Source: Amylostereum areolatum (lineage: Eukaryota > Basidiomycota > Agaricomycetes > Russulales > Stereaceae). From it: a stretch of 64,000 nucleotides of DNA. The notes beneath the pieces were generated by a model. That model was given only the letters and a program-made list of their open reading frames with translations, made no database searches and had not been told where the DNA came from. Position 1 is the first letter of the stretch. Every line of letters begins with the position of its first letter. Shown piece after piece: positions 1 to 10,760 of this stretch. The DNA lies in the NCBI GenBank assembly GCA_012932865.1, contig SAXG01000122.1, positions 1 to 64,000 on the forward strand, read 5' to 3'. The position numbers and the translations under genes are program-made.

Positions 1-40
1 CGGGCGGCCATGTGCGTCTTGACGCGTCTTTGACTCGTTA

Positions 41-438
41 CGATACAGTGCCTTGCATATATTTCTGGAGGTCGCGTCGGAAGATTCTTTGTTTGTTCGA
101 CCAAACACTTCCATATGAGGCTGCAGTCGTAACGGGTGACTCTCCGTGACTATTACGTGATGCCTGGCGAGAGGCTCACTGCCTAAATCCTTCCTTGACA
201 TTGTTCCTCCTCCCTCTTCCCTCCGACACCCTCTTATCATCATTTGAAACCACTCACAAATCCAAGGTTTGTGTTACCTTGTGAGCATGGATCCCTGCAG
301 GACGTGAGCATGCATGTAACACCCATCACTCTTCAACTCGGACCGTCCCGGAGTTGCCTGTTAAGGATTTGTTTGGTCGTAACAAACAAAGAATCTCGAG
401 GACGCGACCTCCAGAAATATATGCAAGGCACTGTATCA
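41..438. mobile_element. MITE-like element, mariner-type ends
   Basis: Positions 41-112 and 368-438 are near-identical inverted repeats of about 70 bp. Outer ends read CGATACAGTGCC on the left and, reverse-complemented, TGATACAGTGCC on the right. Each end is flanked by TA (39-40 and 439-440), the target duplication expected of Tc1/mariner-like elements. About 255 bp lie between the arms, with no credible ORF, so the element is non-autonomous. The assignment to Tc1/mariner rests only on the TA duplication and the long inverted repeats. Confidence 0.75.
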
Positions 439-679
439 TAAGTTGGTCACGGCGTCGTCCAAAGGTCCAACGTCCAACTCGCCACAGAGGATGCACCCAA
501 GTCTGTGATCAGCTGTGATCTCGAGAAACGCGCGCAGAGGGAAATCGTAAGCCGAGGGTCGGCCTCGGTGAGAGGATACACGTGACGTTGAAATCACATG
601 GGAAAAGCTTCCCCAGAGCGGCAGACAATCACAGCACCGGCTACTCTCCGCCTCTTTCCCCACACCCACCCGTCTTACT

Positions 680-685
680 TATAAA
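680..685 (+). promoter_or_regulatory. TATA box of the thiolase gene
   Basis: TATAAA lies 53 bp before the ATG at 738, in a pyrimidine-rich stretch. The spacing suits a short 5' leader. The rest of 439-737 shows no ORF or RNA gene. Confidence 0.5.
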
Positions 686-737
686 CCGTGCAAGGACAGG
701 TCTCAGCGAACACACAAACCCCTTCTTCTCTCGAACC

Positions 738-2315
738 ATGGCCTCCTTCGCATTCACTCACTCTGGCAAATCCGCCGTCCTCGCCAAGTCCGACAACGAC
801 GTCGTCATCGTCTCCGCCATTCGTACAGCCGTCACCAAGGTGCGTCATTGTATCACAACTTTTCACCCCCGCACTTCCCTCCTGACGCTATTTTTCGCAA
901 TGTAGGGAAAGAAGGGAGGTTTCAAAGACACGCGTCCCGAAGAGCTGCTCTCGGGCGTCCTGCGTTCGGTCTACACCCGCGTCGGCCTCGACCCCGCACT
1001 CATCGAGGACATCGCCGTGGGTAACGTTCTCCCCGCCGGCGGAGGTGCCACGGCCGCTCGTATGGCCGGTCTTCATGCAGGGATCCCCAACACCACCTCC
1101 ATCGCCACCGTCAACCGCCAGTGCTCCTCCGGCCTCACTGCCGTCAACCAAATCGCAGCCCAAATAGCCACAGGGCAGATCGACATCGGCATCGGTACGT
1201 CCACCCGCCCGTGCCCTTTTTTGTTCCGCAACCCCTCATCCTGTGTGCTCACGCAGGCGCCGGTGTCGAATCCATGACCTTCGGCTTCGGCCCAGGCGCA
1301 CAACCAGACGGCTTCTCCGAGGCCGTCCTCTCCAACCAGGAGGCGGAGGACTGCCTGGGCATCCCAGTCCGAGAACGTCGCGGAGGCGTACGGCATCACG
1401 CGCAAGCAGCAGGACGAGTTCTCGGCCAAGTCGTTCCAAAAGGCCGCCGCCGCGCAGAAGGCGGGCAAGTTCCGCGACGAGATCGTCCCGCTCAAGGTCA
1501 AGGTCGTCGACCCGAAGACCGAACAGGAGAGGGAGATCGTCGTCGACCAGGACGACGGCATTCGCGCGGGCGTCACGGCCGAGAGCTTGGGCAAGCTCAA
1601 GCCTGTGTTCAAGCCCACGGGCAGCACACACGCAGGTGCGTTTCTTTCTCGTCCTGTGTTATACTTTGCCCACAAGAGTTCGCGCTAACGCTTCTCCCAG
1701 GCAACGCCTCGCAGGTGTCCGATGGCGCCGCGGCCGTGCTCCTCACCCGCCGTTCGGTCGCAAAACGTCTCGGTCTGCCCATCGTCGGCAAGTTCGTCGC
1801 CGCCGCCGTGGCAGGTGTGCCCCCGCGCATCATGGGCGTCGGCCCCGCGTTCGCGATCCCGAAGCTGCTAGAGAAGACGGGCGTGAGCAAGGAGGAGGTC
1901 GACTTTTACGAGATCAACGAGGCGTTCGCGTCGCAGGCGGTGTACTCGATCGAGAAGCTCGGGCTGCCGTACGAGAAGGTGAACCTGAACGGGGGTGGGA
2001 TTTCGATCGGACACCCGTTGGGCTGCAGTGAGTTCTCTTTCCCTTCTCTTTTGCTTCCCTTCTTTCTCTCCCTCGCTCTCCCCTGCTGCGAGACTTTCCG
2101 TTCTGTTCTCCCCGCGTTTCCATCCCACATCCGTTTCGCGGGGCGCTTTTTTCCCTGGTTGGACGACGGGCTGACGCGTACGGTTCGCAGCGGGCGCACG
2201 GCAAATCGCGACGGGTCTCAACATCGCGAAGCAGACGGGCGGGAACGTCTTCGTGACCAGCATGTGCATCGGCAGCGGTATGGGCATGGCTGCCATGTTC
2301 GTCAGCGAGCAGTGA
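738..2315 (+). CDS. 3-ketoacyl-CoA thiolase (frameshift suspected)
   Basis: Thiolytic cleavage of 3-ketoacyl-CoA, the last step of beta-oxidation. Exons: 738-839, 906-1194, 1257-1635, 1701-2027 and 2191-2315. Introns at 840-905, 1195-1256, 1636-1700 and 2028-2190 have GT-AG ends and fit the reading frame. Family hallmarks are present: the nucleophile Cys in NRQCSSGL, NEAFA in EINEAFASQ, the GGG/HPLG loop in NGGGISIGHPLGC, and the C-terminal active Cys in SMCIGSGMGMAA. About 415 residues, the usual thiolase length. No clear PTS2 is seen at the N-terminus, although the body resembles the peroxisomal fungal type. At 1355-1370 the frame moves by +1: DCL-GI is followed four bases later by SENVAEAYG in the next frame, and the usual three residues between them are missing. 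No good intron explains this, so it is either a real lesion or an assembly error. Confidence 0.9.
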
Positions 2316-2618
2316 GGCGCATCCCGGGATGGACGTTGTTGTAGGAATAACGTCTGGGGGTTCTGGCCCGTTGTTTGGCGCGCACATGGCTGTCTATCTC
2401 TATCTCTTTTATTATTATGTTGTAATGGGACGCGCTTTGAATGGCTTGAAGATGGGGGTTCGGTAGATGTGGACCTGTGCAGCTGTTCGTTCGAGTATTA
2501 GGTCGCGGCCGCAGCGATGATTTGGGGCTTCGTGGTTCAACTGGTTGGCTCAGGGCTCCAACGCCCACCGCGGCCTCCAGCAAATGCTCAAATACTTTCC
2601 AAGTACAAAACGGCCACG
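2316..2618. other. Thiolase 3' flank and spacer
   Basis: AT-rich 3'-UTR-like sequence ends near 2440. A diverged second copy of 2251-2440 lies at about 4938-5098. No gene is seen up to 2618. Confidence 0.5.
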
Positions 2619-2895
2619 ATGTCCCCTCCCTACGTTGTCTCCAAGCCCGAAGCGATGTTCTACTATTCGGGCATCTCTCCGACTCCCCCGAAGCTCGTCT
2701 ACAGGACGGGGAGCTCGAAGACGCCCTGGGTCAAGCCTACGGGACTCGAGTCCTATCGCAAGCTCAAGCAGGCGCGCGGGGTGTTCGGCCACAAGCTCAA
2801 CGTCGTCTGGAAGAGCGTGGGTCCCCTGATTCGGGACCTGCTGAAAACCCAGAGGGTCGCTTGGACGTCCATCGACGTCGCTCGCTTCATCACCG

Positions 2896-2903
2896 ACGGG
2901 GAC
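2896..2903. repeat. 8-bp target site duplication, left
   Basis: ACGGGGAC directly precedes the MITE. The identical octamer follows it at 3490-3497. Confidence 0.9.
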
Positions 2904-3489
2904 TAGGGCTCAGTAAAAAAGTCACCGGGTCCCCTGTAAGTAAGGGTAAGGTAAGTAAGGGTAAGTAAGCATTATTTACAGGTGTAAGTTACTGCGCGTA
3001 AGAAATCATTATTGACTGGTAAACAAGTATTTTTTTACACTGTAAGCCTGTAAGTAAGTAAGTGATAGTGTGCCGGTACTGACATTGCAACCAACTCACG
3101 AGCACCCTCCACTGATGTCGACGTGAGGTGTAGTTGCTGACGCAAGGAAGAGCAAAGAGTAGTACTACTAGCGAGGCTTGCCGCAAAGAACCTAAAGACT
3201 AGTCTCCCAGATGCAGATGAGACTTGGACGGACGAGACTGGCACTCGCGTGACCGTCAAACCTGCTCAACTTCAGGATCATCGTGTCCGGCGCCCACTCA
3301 AGTACTCACCACCAACGACGGGCTGGCATCCAGGAGCCGCTGATGACTCTTGGATGCCAGGACACAATTTGATTTCTTACAATTTCTTACAGGCCTGTTT
3401 GCCCCCTCGAGTAAAAAATGGTTACTTACTGTAAGTAAGTGCCATTATTTACAGCTGTAAGTTACACCCCACTTTTTCACTGAACCCTA
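2904..3489. mobile_element. hAT-like MITE inside the protease-like pseudogene
   Basis: The ends are inverted repeats: TAGGGCTCAGTAAAAAAGT on the left and, reverse-complemented, TAGGGTTCAGTGAAAAAGT on the right (17 of 19 identical). The flanking duplication is 8 bp, as for hAT elements. Both subterminal regions are packed with GTAAG/GTAAGTAA motifs, which may be transposase-binding repeats. There is no transposase ORF in 586 bp, so it is non-autonomous. Removing the element and one duplication (594 bp, a multiple of three) leaves the host frame open, so this insertion is later than the gene. Confidence 0.88.
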
Positions 3490-3497
3490 ACGGGGAC
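3490..3497. repeat. 8-bp target site duplication, right
   Basis: ACGGGGAC directly follows the MITE end at 3489 and matches 2896-2903. Confidence 0.9.
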
Positions 3498-4937
3498 GGA
3501 GACGAGAAGATCTACGGCCCTGTCGTGCTCTGGGTCGGTGTTCGTCCCGATTCGCTCCAGGCCGAGGACGCCTACAACTCGGGCAAAGAGATCCTTGACC
3601 TTCTCGCGAGCTTCGACATCGTCGACGTCGAGGTCGAATACCGCGAGTCCGTCTACAAGCGGTCGGGTGGTCCAGCGCTTCTTCGCTCCGTTTCTAACTT
3701 CAACACCACCGTGGACGTTCGCGGTCCCCTTACGCCCGCTCTCGGACTCCCCATCGCAGTCTCTGACAGGCCAGACGCCCGGGGCACCATGGCCCTCTAC
3801 TTCGCTGAGGGTGGCAACAGCGACAAGGTTTTGGGTCTTACCTGTCATCACGTCCTCTTCAACACGGACGGGGCTACCAACTATGACTACGTCTTCGCGG
3901 GCACCGATGCGCCTCGCCAGTACGTCCAGCTCCTCGACACTCGCGCCTTTGACAAGCTCCTCGACTCCATCAAGATGCGTATCCGTCGTCACCGCATCAT
4001 GGCGAGATTCACGGAGGGGAGGTCGAGAGATTGGAGGCGAGGGTGGGCGGTGACGACGACGACGACGTCGCGGAGGCGAAGAAGGAGCTGAGGATGACTC
4101 GGGGCCTGTTGGACGACGCGATCGACGCGATCGAGGACCTCGAGAAATTCTGCGAGAAGGTCCAGGAGGAGTGGGGAAAACCCAGTCAGCGCACCATCGG
4201 CCACATCCGCTCCTCCCCTGCCATCGCCTTCAACGTCGGTCCCGAAGGCTTCACCGAGGATTGGGGCGCGTTCGAGCTCGACGGATCCAAGTTCAAGGAC
4301 GCGTTCAAGGGCAACTTTGTCGACCTTGGTGCGTTTCGATGTATCTCACTGCAGATCGTCTAGTCGAAGTTCGAACGGTTGCACCCAGGTACGGAGATTC
4401 CACCCGACCGGTTCACCGTTAAGATGTTTCCCCGCGACGACGGCAAGGCGACCTTCAAGTACCCCGGCGACCGTCTCCTTCCACTCCGCGACATGATCAC
4501 CGAAGAGCGCATGCGTGCGCCCGACATGCTTGATCACAACGAGGCCTGCCTGCTCGTCATCAAGAATGGCAGCGCTACCGACGTCACCATCGGACGCGCG
4601 ACGGGCCTCTTCTCGTTCGTTCGCGACGACGACACCGCTCAAGAGTCGATGGCATGGGCCATCTACAACTACGACAACAAGTCTGGTGTGTTTTCAGCCC
4701 CCGAGACTCCGGCTCGATCATCGTCGATGGACTTGGGCGTATCGGTGGCCTTCTGACCGGTGGTTCTGGCAAGACGGAGACCTCGGACGTTACCTACGCA
4801 CCCCCTGTGGTGGCTCTGGCCCCGCATCCAGCAGCACTTCCCCGACGCCCACCTCTACCCCACCACCATGGCCTAGGTGCCGACGGCAAGAACGACATTG
4901 GCGACGCTGGCGAGCCGTCTTACTTCATTTGCTTCTG

Positions 4938-5098
4938 CTCGTGACCAGCTGTTCGTCAACGAGCACTGTGGCGCATCCGGGGTGGACGTTGTTGTAGGAA
5001 TAATGTCTGGGGTCCTGGTCCGTTGTTTGGAAGGCACATAGCTGTCTATCTTTATCTGTTTTATCATTATGTTGTAGTAGTTATGGGACGCCCTTGAT
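4938..5098 (+). pseudogene. Duplicated thiolase 3' end and 3' UTR
   Basis: The segment matches 2251-2440 in the same orientation and order: TCGTGACCAGC, TGTTCGTCA-CGAGCA, GGCGCATCC, GGACGTTGTTGTAGGAATAA, TGTCTATCT-TATCT and TTATGTTGTA. It lacks the piece that codes for the conserved C-terminal Cys motif, and the old stop region is changed. It cannot encode a working enzyme. It is either a remnant of a tandem thiolase copy or a partial segmental duplication. Confidence 0.8.
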
Positions 5099-8000
5099 GA
5101 CGTGGCGAAGGGTGCTGGATGAGTCGGGCGCTACGAAGGATGAGACCTGATGAGACCCATTCGTAGGTTTGGTCTGCGACTCTGAGACGTCTCGACTGGA
5201 CGGGTGGACGGTGGATCTGCTACGTTGGTGGCCTCCAACTAGTTCTGAATAAGGTGAGTAGACATTCGCTTAACCTTACGCGCCGTCCAGGGTTTGATAG
5301 CGTTGACGTACCCTTCGTCGTTGAAGCATGCGGAATCATCGAAGACGTTGGACGGCCAACGAGCAAGGCATCTCCTTCCAACTCTCCGCTTGCCTCATCA
5401 ACCTGCTTTCAACGCATTCCGCCGAGGCACTTAGTGCGGTTCTGGTACGAAAACACATCGACATTTCAAAGAGCAGAAGTACCGTAACCGAATCATACAA
5501 CGAGCACAACCACCCAATGAAAAAAAAGAGATGTCCCTCCTTTACGGGCCGCCTCCGACACTCCCTCCGTCGGTGCGATCTTGGGAAGGAGGGTATCCTT
5601 CTCCCCGGCGCAGCGTTCAAAGCTATCCCGTCCGACCTCGAGAGCGCTCCAAATATCAACGCACCTGGTGAACTTTCGATGAAAAAAAACTTCGCCCCGC
5701 GCAAGTCTTTTATATACGCCCCCTACCGTGGGAATCTCCACGTGATACTCGGGCGGGGGTATTTAAGCGCCGCGGCGCGGTGGGTGGGGTTTTTCTTTAC
5801 AGTCATCTCGATGCTGCGTCGTATATGGGTGCGTTGAAGAAGCGATTCGAGGACGACGCGCGCGCTCGCAGGGGTCGGGTAGAAGGATTGGATCAGGAGC
5901 TGGGCATGCCGTTCGCCTTCGTTTTCATACGGTCGGGTGGCTAATCAGCTCGTGGCACATTTTTTCTTTCTTTGGGTCTTCGTAGTTGCGATTTGGGCGC
6001 TGCAATGTCGTAGGGGACAATGATACGCGTTTCTGCATGATTAGTTCTGTCGGGATTCCTACTTGGGAAATCGCGAAGGGTCTCTGAGTCTGTACGCAAA
6101 ATGCATTCGCACGGACCCGGTGCATGTGTGGGAGGATGACGAAGACGAGAACGGAGTAGGTTTCGGGACATCCCGGTGCTCGACGTGCGCGCCTTTTTCT
6201 CTCCAGCTCAGTTCCACAACGAGAAGTTCACCTGGCCAATCCGACGCGGACGATGCGACGATGGAGAAATGTGAAAATCGGAGACTTCTGCCACGCCGGA
6301 GTCATACCGACAAGTCCCTACCAGGTACTACTGTACCTTCCTCCACCACCAGTAAGTTCGACCGGCCAATCCGATACGTTAAGTCGACGGGTTTCGTCCC
6401 GCAATCGCACCTCACATATTGCGCTATTCAGTACGGCGTAGCGTAGCGCGCCACGGAACGTGCAAACCACGAGGACGAGGGCCGGTCTCTTCCGTATAAC
6501 GGGTGGTGCGTGGATCCATCTCCATTACGCCTCCTTCGTGAACTTACTGCGTATATACACGCCCTGCGCCAGGGGGCCCGCACAAACTCAAATACAACGC
6601 GGCGTAGTGGGCATGATCCGCGAGCGATATTTTGGGTTCGCCAGGGTACGCTAACAGCGTGCCAGCAGCAGCTAGCCGAGCCATCCGATAAGTGAGTATA
6701 GCCTCGGACTCGACGGAGCCCCTTTCACCTCCTACACACCCGTCGCGGTCAACCGCTCCAGAAAAGGGACAAGTGGGAATGCAAAGATCGCGCTAATCCC
6801 GAACCAAAAGCCCGTAGGTAAGTATACGTATCATCCCCTTCAGCTCGGACGCCTCGTGAACGTTGAACTTCCGCGCGACGTGGCGGGATGCGTCATCTTC
6901 CCCTAGCCTGTTCACCGCAGGCGAAGGTCCTCAAGGACTTTAGGCCGATACGTACGGGCGCGGGGAATGGAAGAGCAACGCGGGGAGACACATCCTATCA
7001 CCGCTGCGGCCGCCGCCGAGCTACCCGTCATCTGTGCTCAACTTTGAAGTGCCAGTGCTGCACATCGCACACCGGTTCTCCCCGTCCGTCCAGCGCCCGT
7101 AGTAAGTGCGCATTTTGGTCGAGAACTTCGTGTGATTTTTCTGACCTCTGTCACGCCGCACGCGAGCATGTACCTGTGCATCGCATTCGTCTTCCTCAGG
7201 CTGGGGATCCCAAAGCAGGGCAGGACGCATCCCGGATTTTGCGAAGAAGACGTTCGCACTGGTGCCAGATCGTCCGCGCACCGCGGCGCGCAAACGGACA
7301 GCACCGCACGCCATGCGTGCGTGCTAACTTAGATCCCACCTGTGTGGTACTTAGCGGCGACGCCTGTGTGACATGGCGCCCTCCGTCCGCCTTACCTTCG
7401 ACGACATCGGCCTGAAGGAAGGCCAGATCAGTACGATTATCGCGCGCCGTGCTGGGGGTCTCGCACGGGGACCACGCGGATCGATATGCAGGAGTTCAGC
7501 GTTAACCGCTCATGTTATTAGCGAGGCGTAACGGCGACGGCGGCGGCCGTGCTTGGGCCAAGGAGAATAAGTATACTGTACCGTACTTATTGAATGCGGT
7601 GCGTGTTGCCCGTTCTGTTTCTTTTTTTCTGTCCTTCTTGACGCTGAGGTCAACTCGACGTTAGCTAGGCTGGCTGGAATTGGACTTGTTCAGACCGAGG
7701 ACGATCCGCGCTATTCTTCGTTTATGTGAACTGGCCATGCGGCCCACCCGACGAGGTAGAGATCAAAGCAGCCTTTGAGCGCGTTCGTACTAGTAACCAC
7801 CGCGCAGCTGGGCGACGCGTCTTTGTGCCGAAAGCGTTCCGTCGTAAAGACGATCCACCGTCCTGCTCAATGTGGACGACAATTTGCGCCCTCTCGACCT
7901 GCGTCGAGCTCGCGGCCTCCGTCTTGGCCAGCGGCCGCCTCCAGGCGTGGGTGCATCGCCCACATACACCCCTCGCGACCCTCGATTTAGCACCGCGCGA

Positions 8001-9977
8001 CGACATACATACGTGCCTTGGTCCCGTCCGTTTCTTGCCCTTCCTTTCTCCATTTTTTTCACCCACGCCATTTTGTCACCGCCCTGCCTCGACTCGCCGT
8101 GTAGTCTGGACCAAGGCTGTCTACGCCACCCGAGCATTCTTCAAACCCCGCTCAGGAGCGATGCCGTGGTTGGGGCCTTGGATACGCTGCGCGCCGGGCG
8201 TGAGAGGGCTCTGTTCTCACTCGCCTTTTCGCTTGTGCACACGCGCATGGTTGTATGTGAGTCCACCTAGACCTATGTATGTGCGTGCGGATCCTTTCCA
8301 CGACGCGCCCTATTTTGGGTGCCTAACGTTAACCTCCGCCTGTCGCCCACGAAGTTCCAACTTTTGCCAGGTTCTAGCTCCGCTTCCCCGTTTGACTTTA
8401 CGGACGCATTGTTTTTGATTATCATTCCATATATATGTGGTGTGTACTTACCCATCGTTGTCGAGAGCTCGTCGTCGTGAAATACCATCCTCTTCCGAGG
8501 TCGCGCTGTTTCTATGTGTGTAAGTAGTATACGCGTGTGCGCACGCGTACAGCATTGTACTCCTTTTCAATAAAGCCATCCCGTTACCCCCGTGGTAGCG
8601 TTCCCATCGGTGGCTGTCATGTACCGTGATGCGCGCGGCGACGGCTTCCCGTTTCGTATCACCGCGTTTGACGGGGCGGAGCGCGGGGGGGGGGGGGGGG
8701 GGGTCGTCTTCGTCTGTACACAGTATCGACGCTCGAGGGGGTTTGGCGGGGTTTGCGGTGCGCGTCGTACGTACAACACGAATGGGGATGGACGGGCTTA
8801 GGGCGTCACCTGGTCCGTCCCAAGATCGACGTCCTGTCCGCGTTCGTACAGGCCGTCACTTCGCCTTTGTTGCTTACTGTGACGTTGGACACGAAACGCA
8901 CTTGTTTTTTTTTTCTCTCCCCTTCTTGGTGCGTCTGTTCTGTCGACTCGAGACTCGACGGTCCCCCGATTACTGTAAGATCAAACCCGTCGCGATGGGC
9001 GGAACGTCTCCGTCGACGTCAACTTAACCTCTCGCGAGCCAGTCGGAGAGGCGCGATCGCGAGGATCCGATTTTTTTTCCTTTCCTTTTTTTCTTGAGAT
9101 GCTTCCTTGTCAGGTCGGGTTGACGGTTGCATCCCCTGTTCCATGATATATTGTTGCCATTGCCGGCGGCCTGTATACACGATACGTATCATGCCCATAA
9201 CGCAAGAGACGCCACGCTCTCTTGACCAAGCTCCCTCGACGTCTTATCCCGTCCCATCCTATCGCACGTGGTCCGGTCGTGGTCGCCCTATGTATATGTC
9301 GAGAAGCCCCGTTCGCATTTTACCATTCGCATGATCCGTTTCCGCAGTGCCGCGTCTTTTCATTATCGAAAAGAACGCGAACCACGGACGCGGAGTCGCG
9401 GACGGACGGACAGGACGGGACACGTACCCGTACTGGTCCCGCGCTTCGGATTCGCTGGCGATGGGCGATCGGGTGGTGCGAGCCGAGCGCGAGAGGCAGC
9501 CGGGGGCAGTTGCGGTGCGCTGGGACACACTCCCTCGCTCGTCCGGGTGCAGAAGGGTGTGACCCTACCGCGGACGGTTGTGCGTATGATGGTGGATGAG
9601 AATGGCATCGACGATCGAATTGGATGTCCTTACGCGTCTCTGCGACGTCGCATAATATACATAAAACACAAGGACTTGTTGTGCTTACGCCCGCGGAGCC
9701 AGCCTCGATGAAAGGCGAAGGTGAAGATGCGACGTCGGCTTCCGAGGAACGGGTTGATGCGAAGCGATATTTTTTCTGGAGAGCGGTCAGCGGTCACTGG
9801 TGCAAAGGTAAAAAAAGCGCAACGGCAGCAGGGAGGGTCCTGCGGACGGAGATTACGGCGCGTCGAACGATAGGCGCGGTCAGGTGGTGGGTACGTGCGC
9901 GTTCCGAGGGGGAGGGACCCATGGAATCGCGGCCGGTGGCTTGTCACGCAAAGCGGGAACAGCAATGCGATCCCTGG
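5099..9977. other. No identifiable gene; possible decayed multi-exon locus at 5.8-7.5 kb
   Basis: TATA-like motifs (TTATATA near 5712, TATTTAA near 5760) precede an ATG at 5825 that opens 38 codons (MGALKKRFEDDARARRG). Short codon-like stretches follow near 6170-6350 (for example HAGVIPTSPYQVLLYL) and 6500-6690 (LRELTAYIHALRQG), with GTAAGT or GTGAGT sites after them. I could not join them into one frame or name a family. A near-palindrome lies at 8528-8551 and a G homopolymer at 8685-8703. The rest shows only chance ORFs. Confidence 0.35.
8685..8703. repeat. G19 homopolymer
   Basis: Nineteen consecutive G residues in otherwise mixed sequence. Length calls in such runs are often unreliable, and the sequence could form a G-quadruplex. 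Confidence 0.9.
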
Positions 9978-10760
9978 TCTCAGACTAGTCTCCGTGGCTG
10001 ACCTAACCAGAAGATAGTCGTTCTGGTTGTACGGTCTGCATCAAATTTAGAGGCCTTGGCTGGTAGCCCCCAGAAAGGCAATTCACTGCATTCCATCTCA
10101 GTTCGCACTCGCGGACCGCGTGCAACCGCGTGTCCATGTTCGTAAACACTGCAAGTCTGCAAGTGTCGGACATCGTACATTGGCCATATACAACCCAGCA
10201 ATATAATTACAGTACTGAGCTATAGAGAAGTCTGCACTTTCTGAAGGGAACAGAGAAGTGTCTGAGCGGTGAGCCTGGGGTGATCTAAGGCCAATCTCGA
10301 ATGGAACGGGCTCATTATCTCCAGTTCCAGCACTCAAGCAAGAGTCAATCTGCACCTTACAGATTCGGGATACAGTGCGGAGCCATGTCACTGAAGTATT
10401 TCTATCTTTCCTTCGGACGCTCAACGCGCTGGATTGCCTGGTTCGCGAGGCCTCGCCGGTCACCTCTCCAGTGGGCCACTTTTTGGGCAACTACCCTCCG
10501 TCAACCCTCGATAGTTCTGCCCTCGTCGTCGGCCGTCGCCGGTCCGTGGCTGTCAAAAACGTCATTATCGACGTTGGCGTTGATTTCGCTCTGCATTGTC
10601 GACGTTAGGTAGATGTGCGAGTCCCAAACGTCGCTGACGGTAGCTTGATGACCCCCGAAGATTTCCTTTTCCGGGCGCGGGAACTTTCCAGGGTGCTGCG
10701 GATTTCCTTTCTGGGGGCTACCAGCCAAGGCCTCTAATTTTGAACTAGCCTAGTCTCAGA
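9978..10760. mobile_element. Foldback or MITE-like inverted-repeat unit
   Basis: A 36-bp inverted repeat at 10043-10078 and 10706-10741 differs at one base. Outer 11-mers TCTCAGACTAG (9978-9988) and, reverse-complemented from 10750-10760, TCTGAGACTAG are also inverted copies. The left arm has about 45 extra bases between the two blocks, including a small hairpin (ACCAGAA and TTCTGGT at 10006-10028). No target duplication is clear and no transposase is seen. The short ORFs inside look like chance. Confidence 0.55.

Larger units (their letters stand above)
2619..4876 (+). pseudogene. Serine-protease-like protein, disrupted
   Basis: The frame starts at ATG 2619 (MSPPYVVSKPEAMFYYSG) and resembles a hypothetical family of mushroom genomes. 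The second half has chymotrypsin-like signs: LTCHHVLF near 3840 (His region) and DSGS near 4704 (Ser region). Lesions seen: (1) a 586-bp MITE at 2904-3489 that puts a TAG directly after the target site; (2) a one-base loss in the G-run at about 4014-4020, moving the frame from EG to EVERLEARV; (3) an in-frame TAG at 4361-4363 where a 35-nt remnant looks like a shortened intron with GTGCGT donor; (4) a second broken intron-like junction at about 4684-4704; (5) a frame change near 4800 before the C-terminal LWWLWPRIQQHFPDAH. The last codon is TAG 4874-4876. The protease reading is an inference from the two motifs; the decay is seen directly. Confidence 0.75.

Noticed and set aside
5328..5837. 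Plus-strand 169-residue ORF
   Set aside because: Low-complexity composition, no motif, and it runs across the promoter-like region.
8528..8551. Near-palindrome of CGCG and TGCG units
   Set aside because: Two central mismatches and no context; not enough to call a binding site.
10301..10612. ORFs inside the foldback unit
   Set aside because: Overlapping frames on both strands are open to a similar extent and none shows family motifs.
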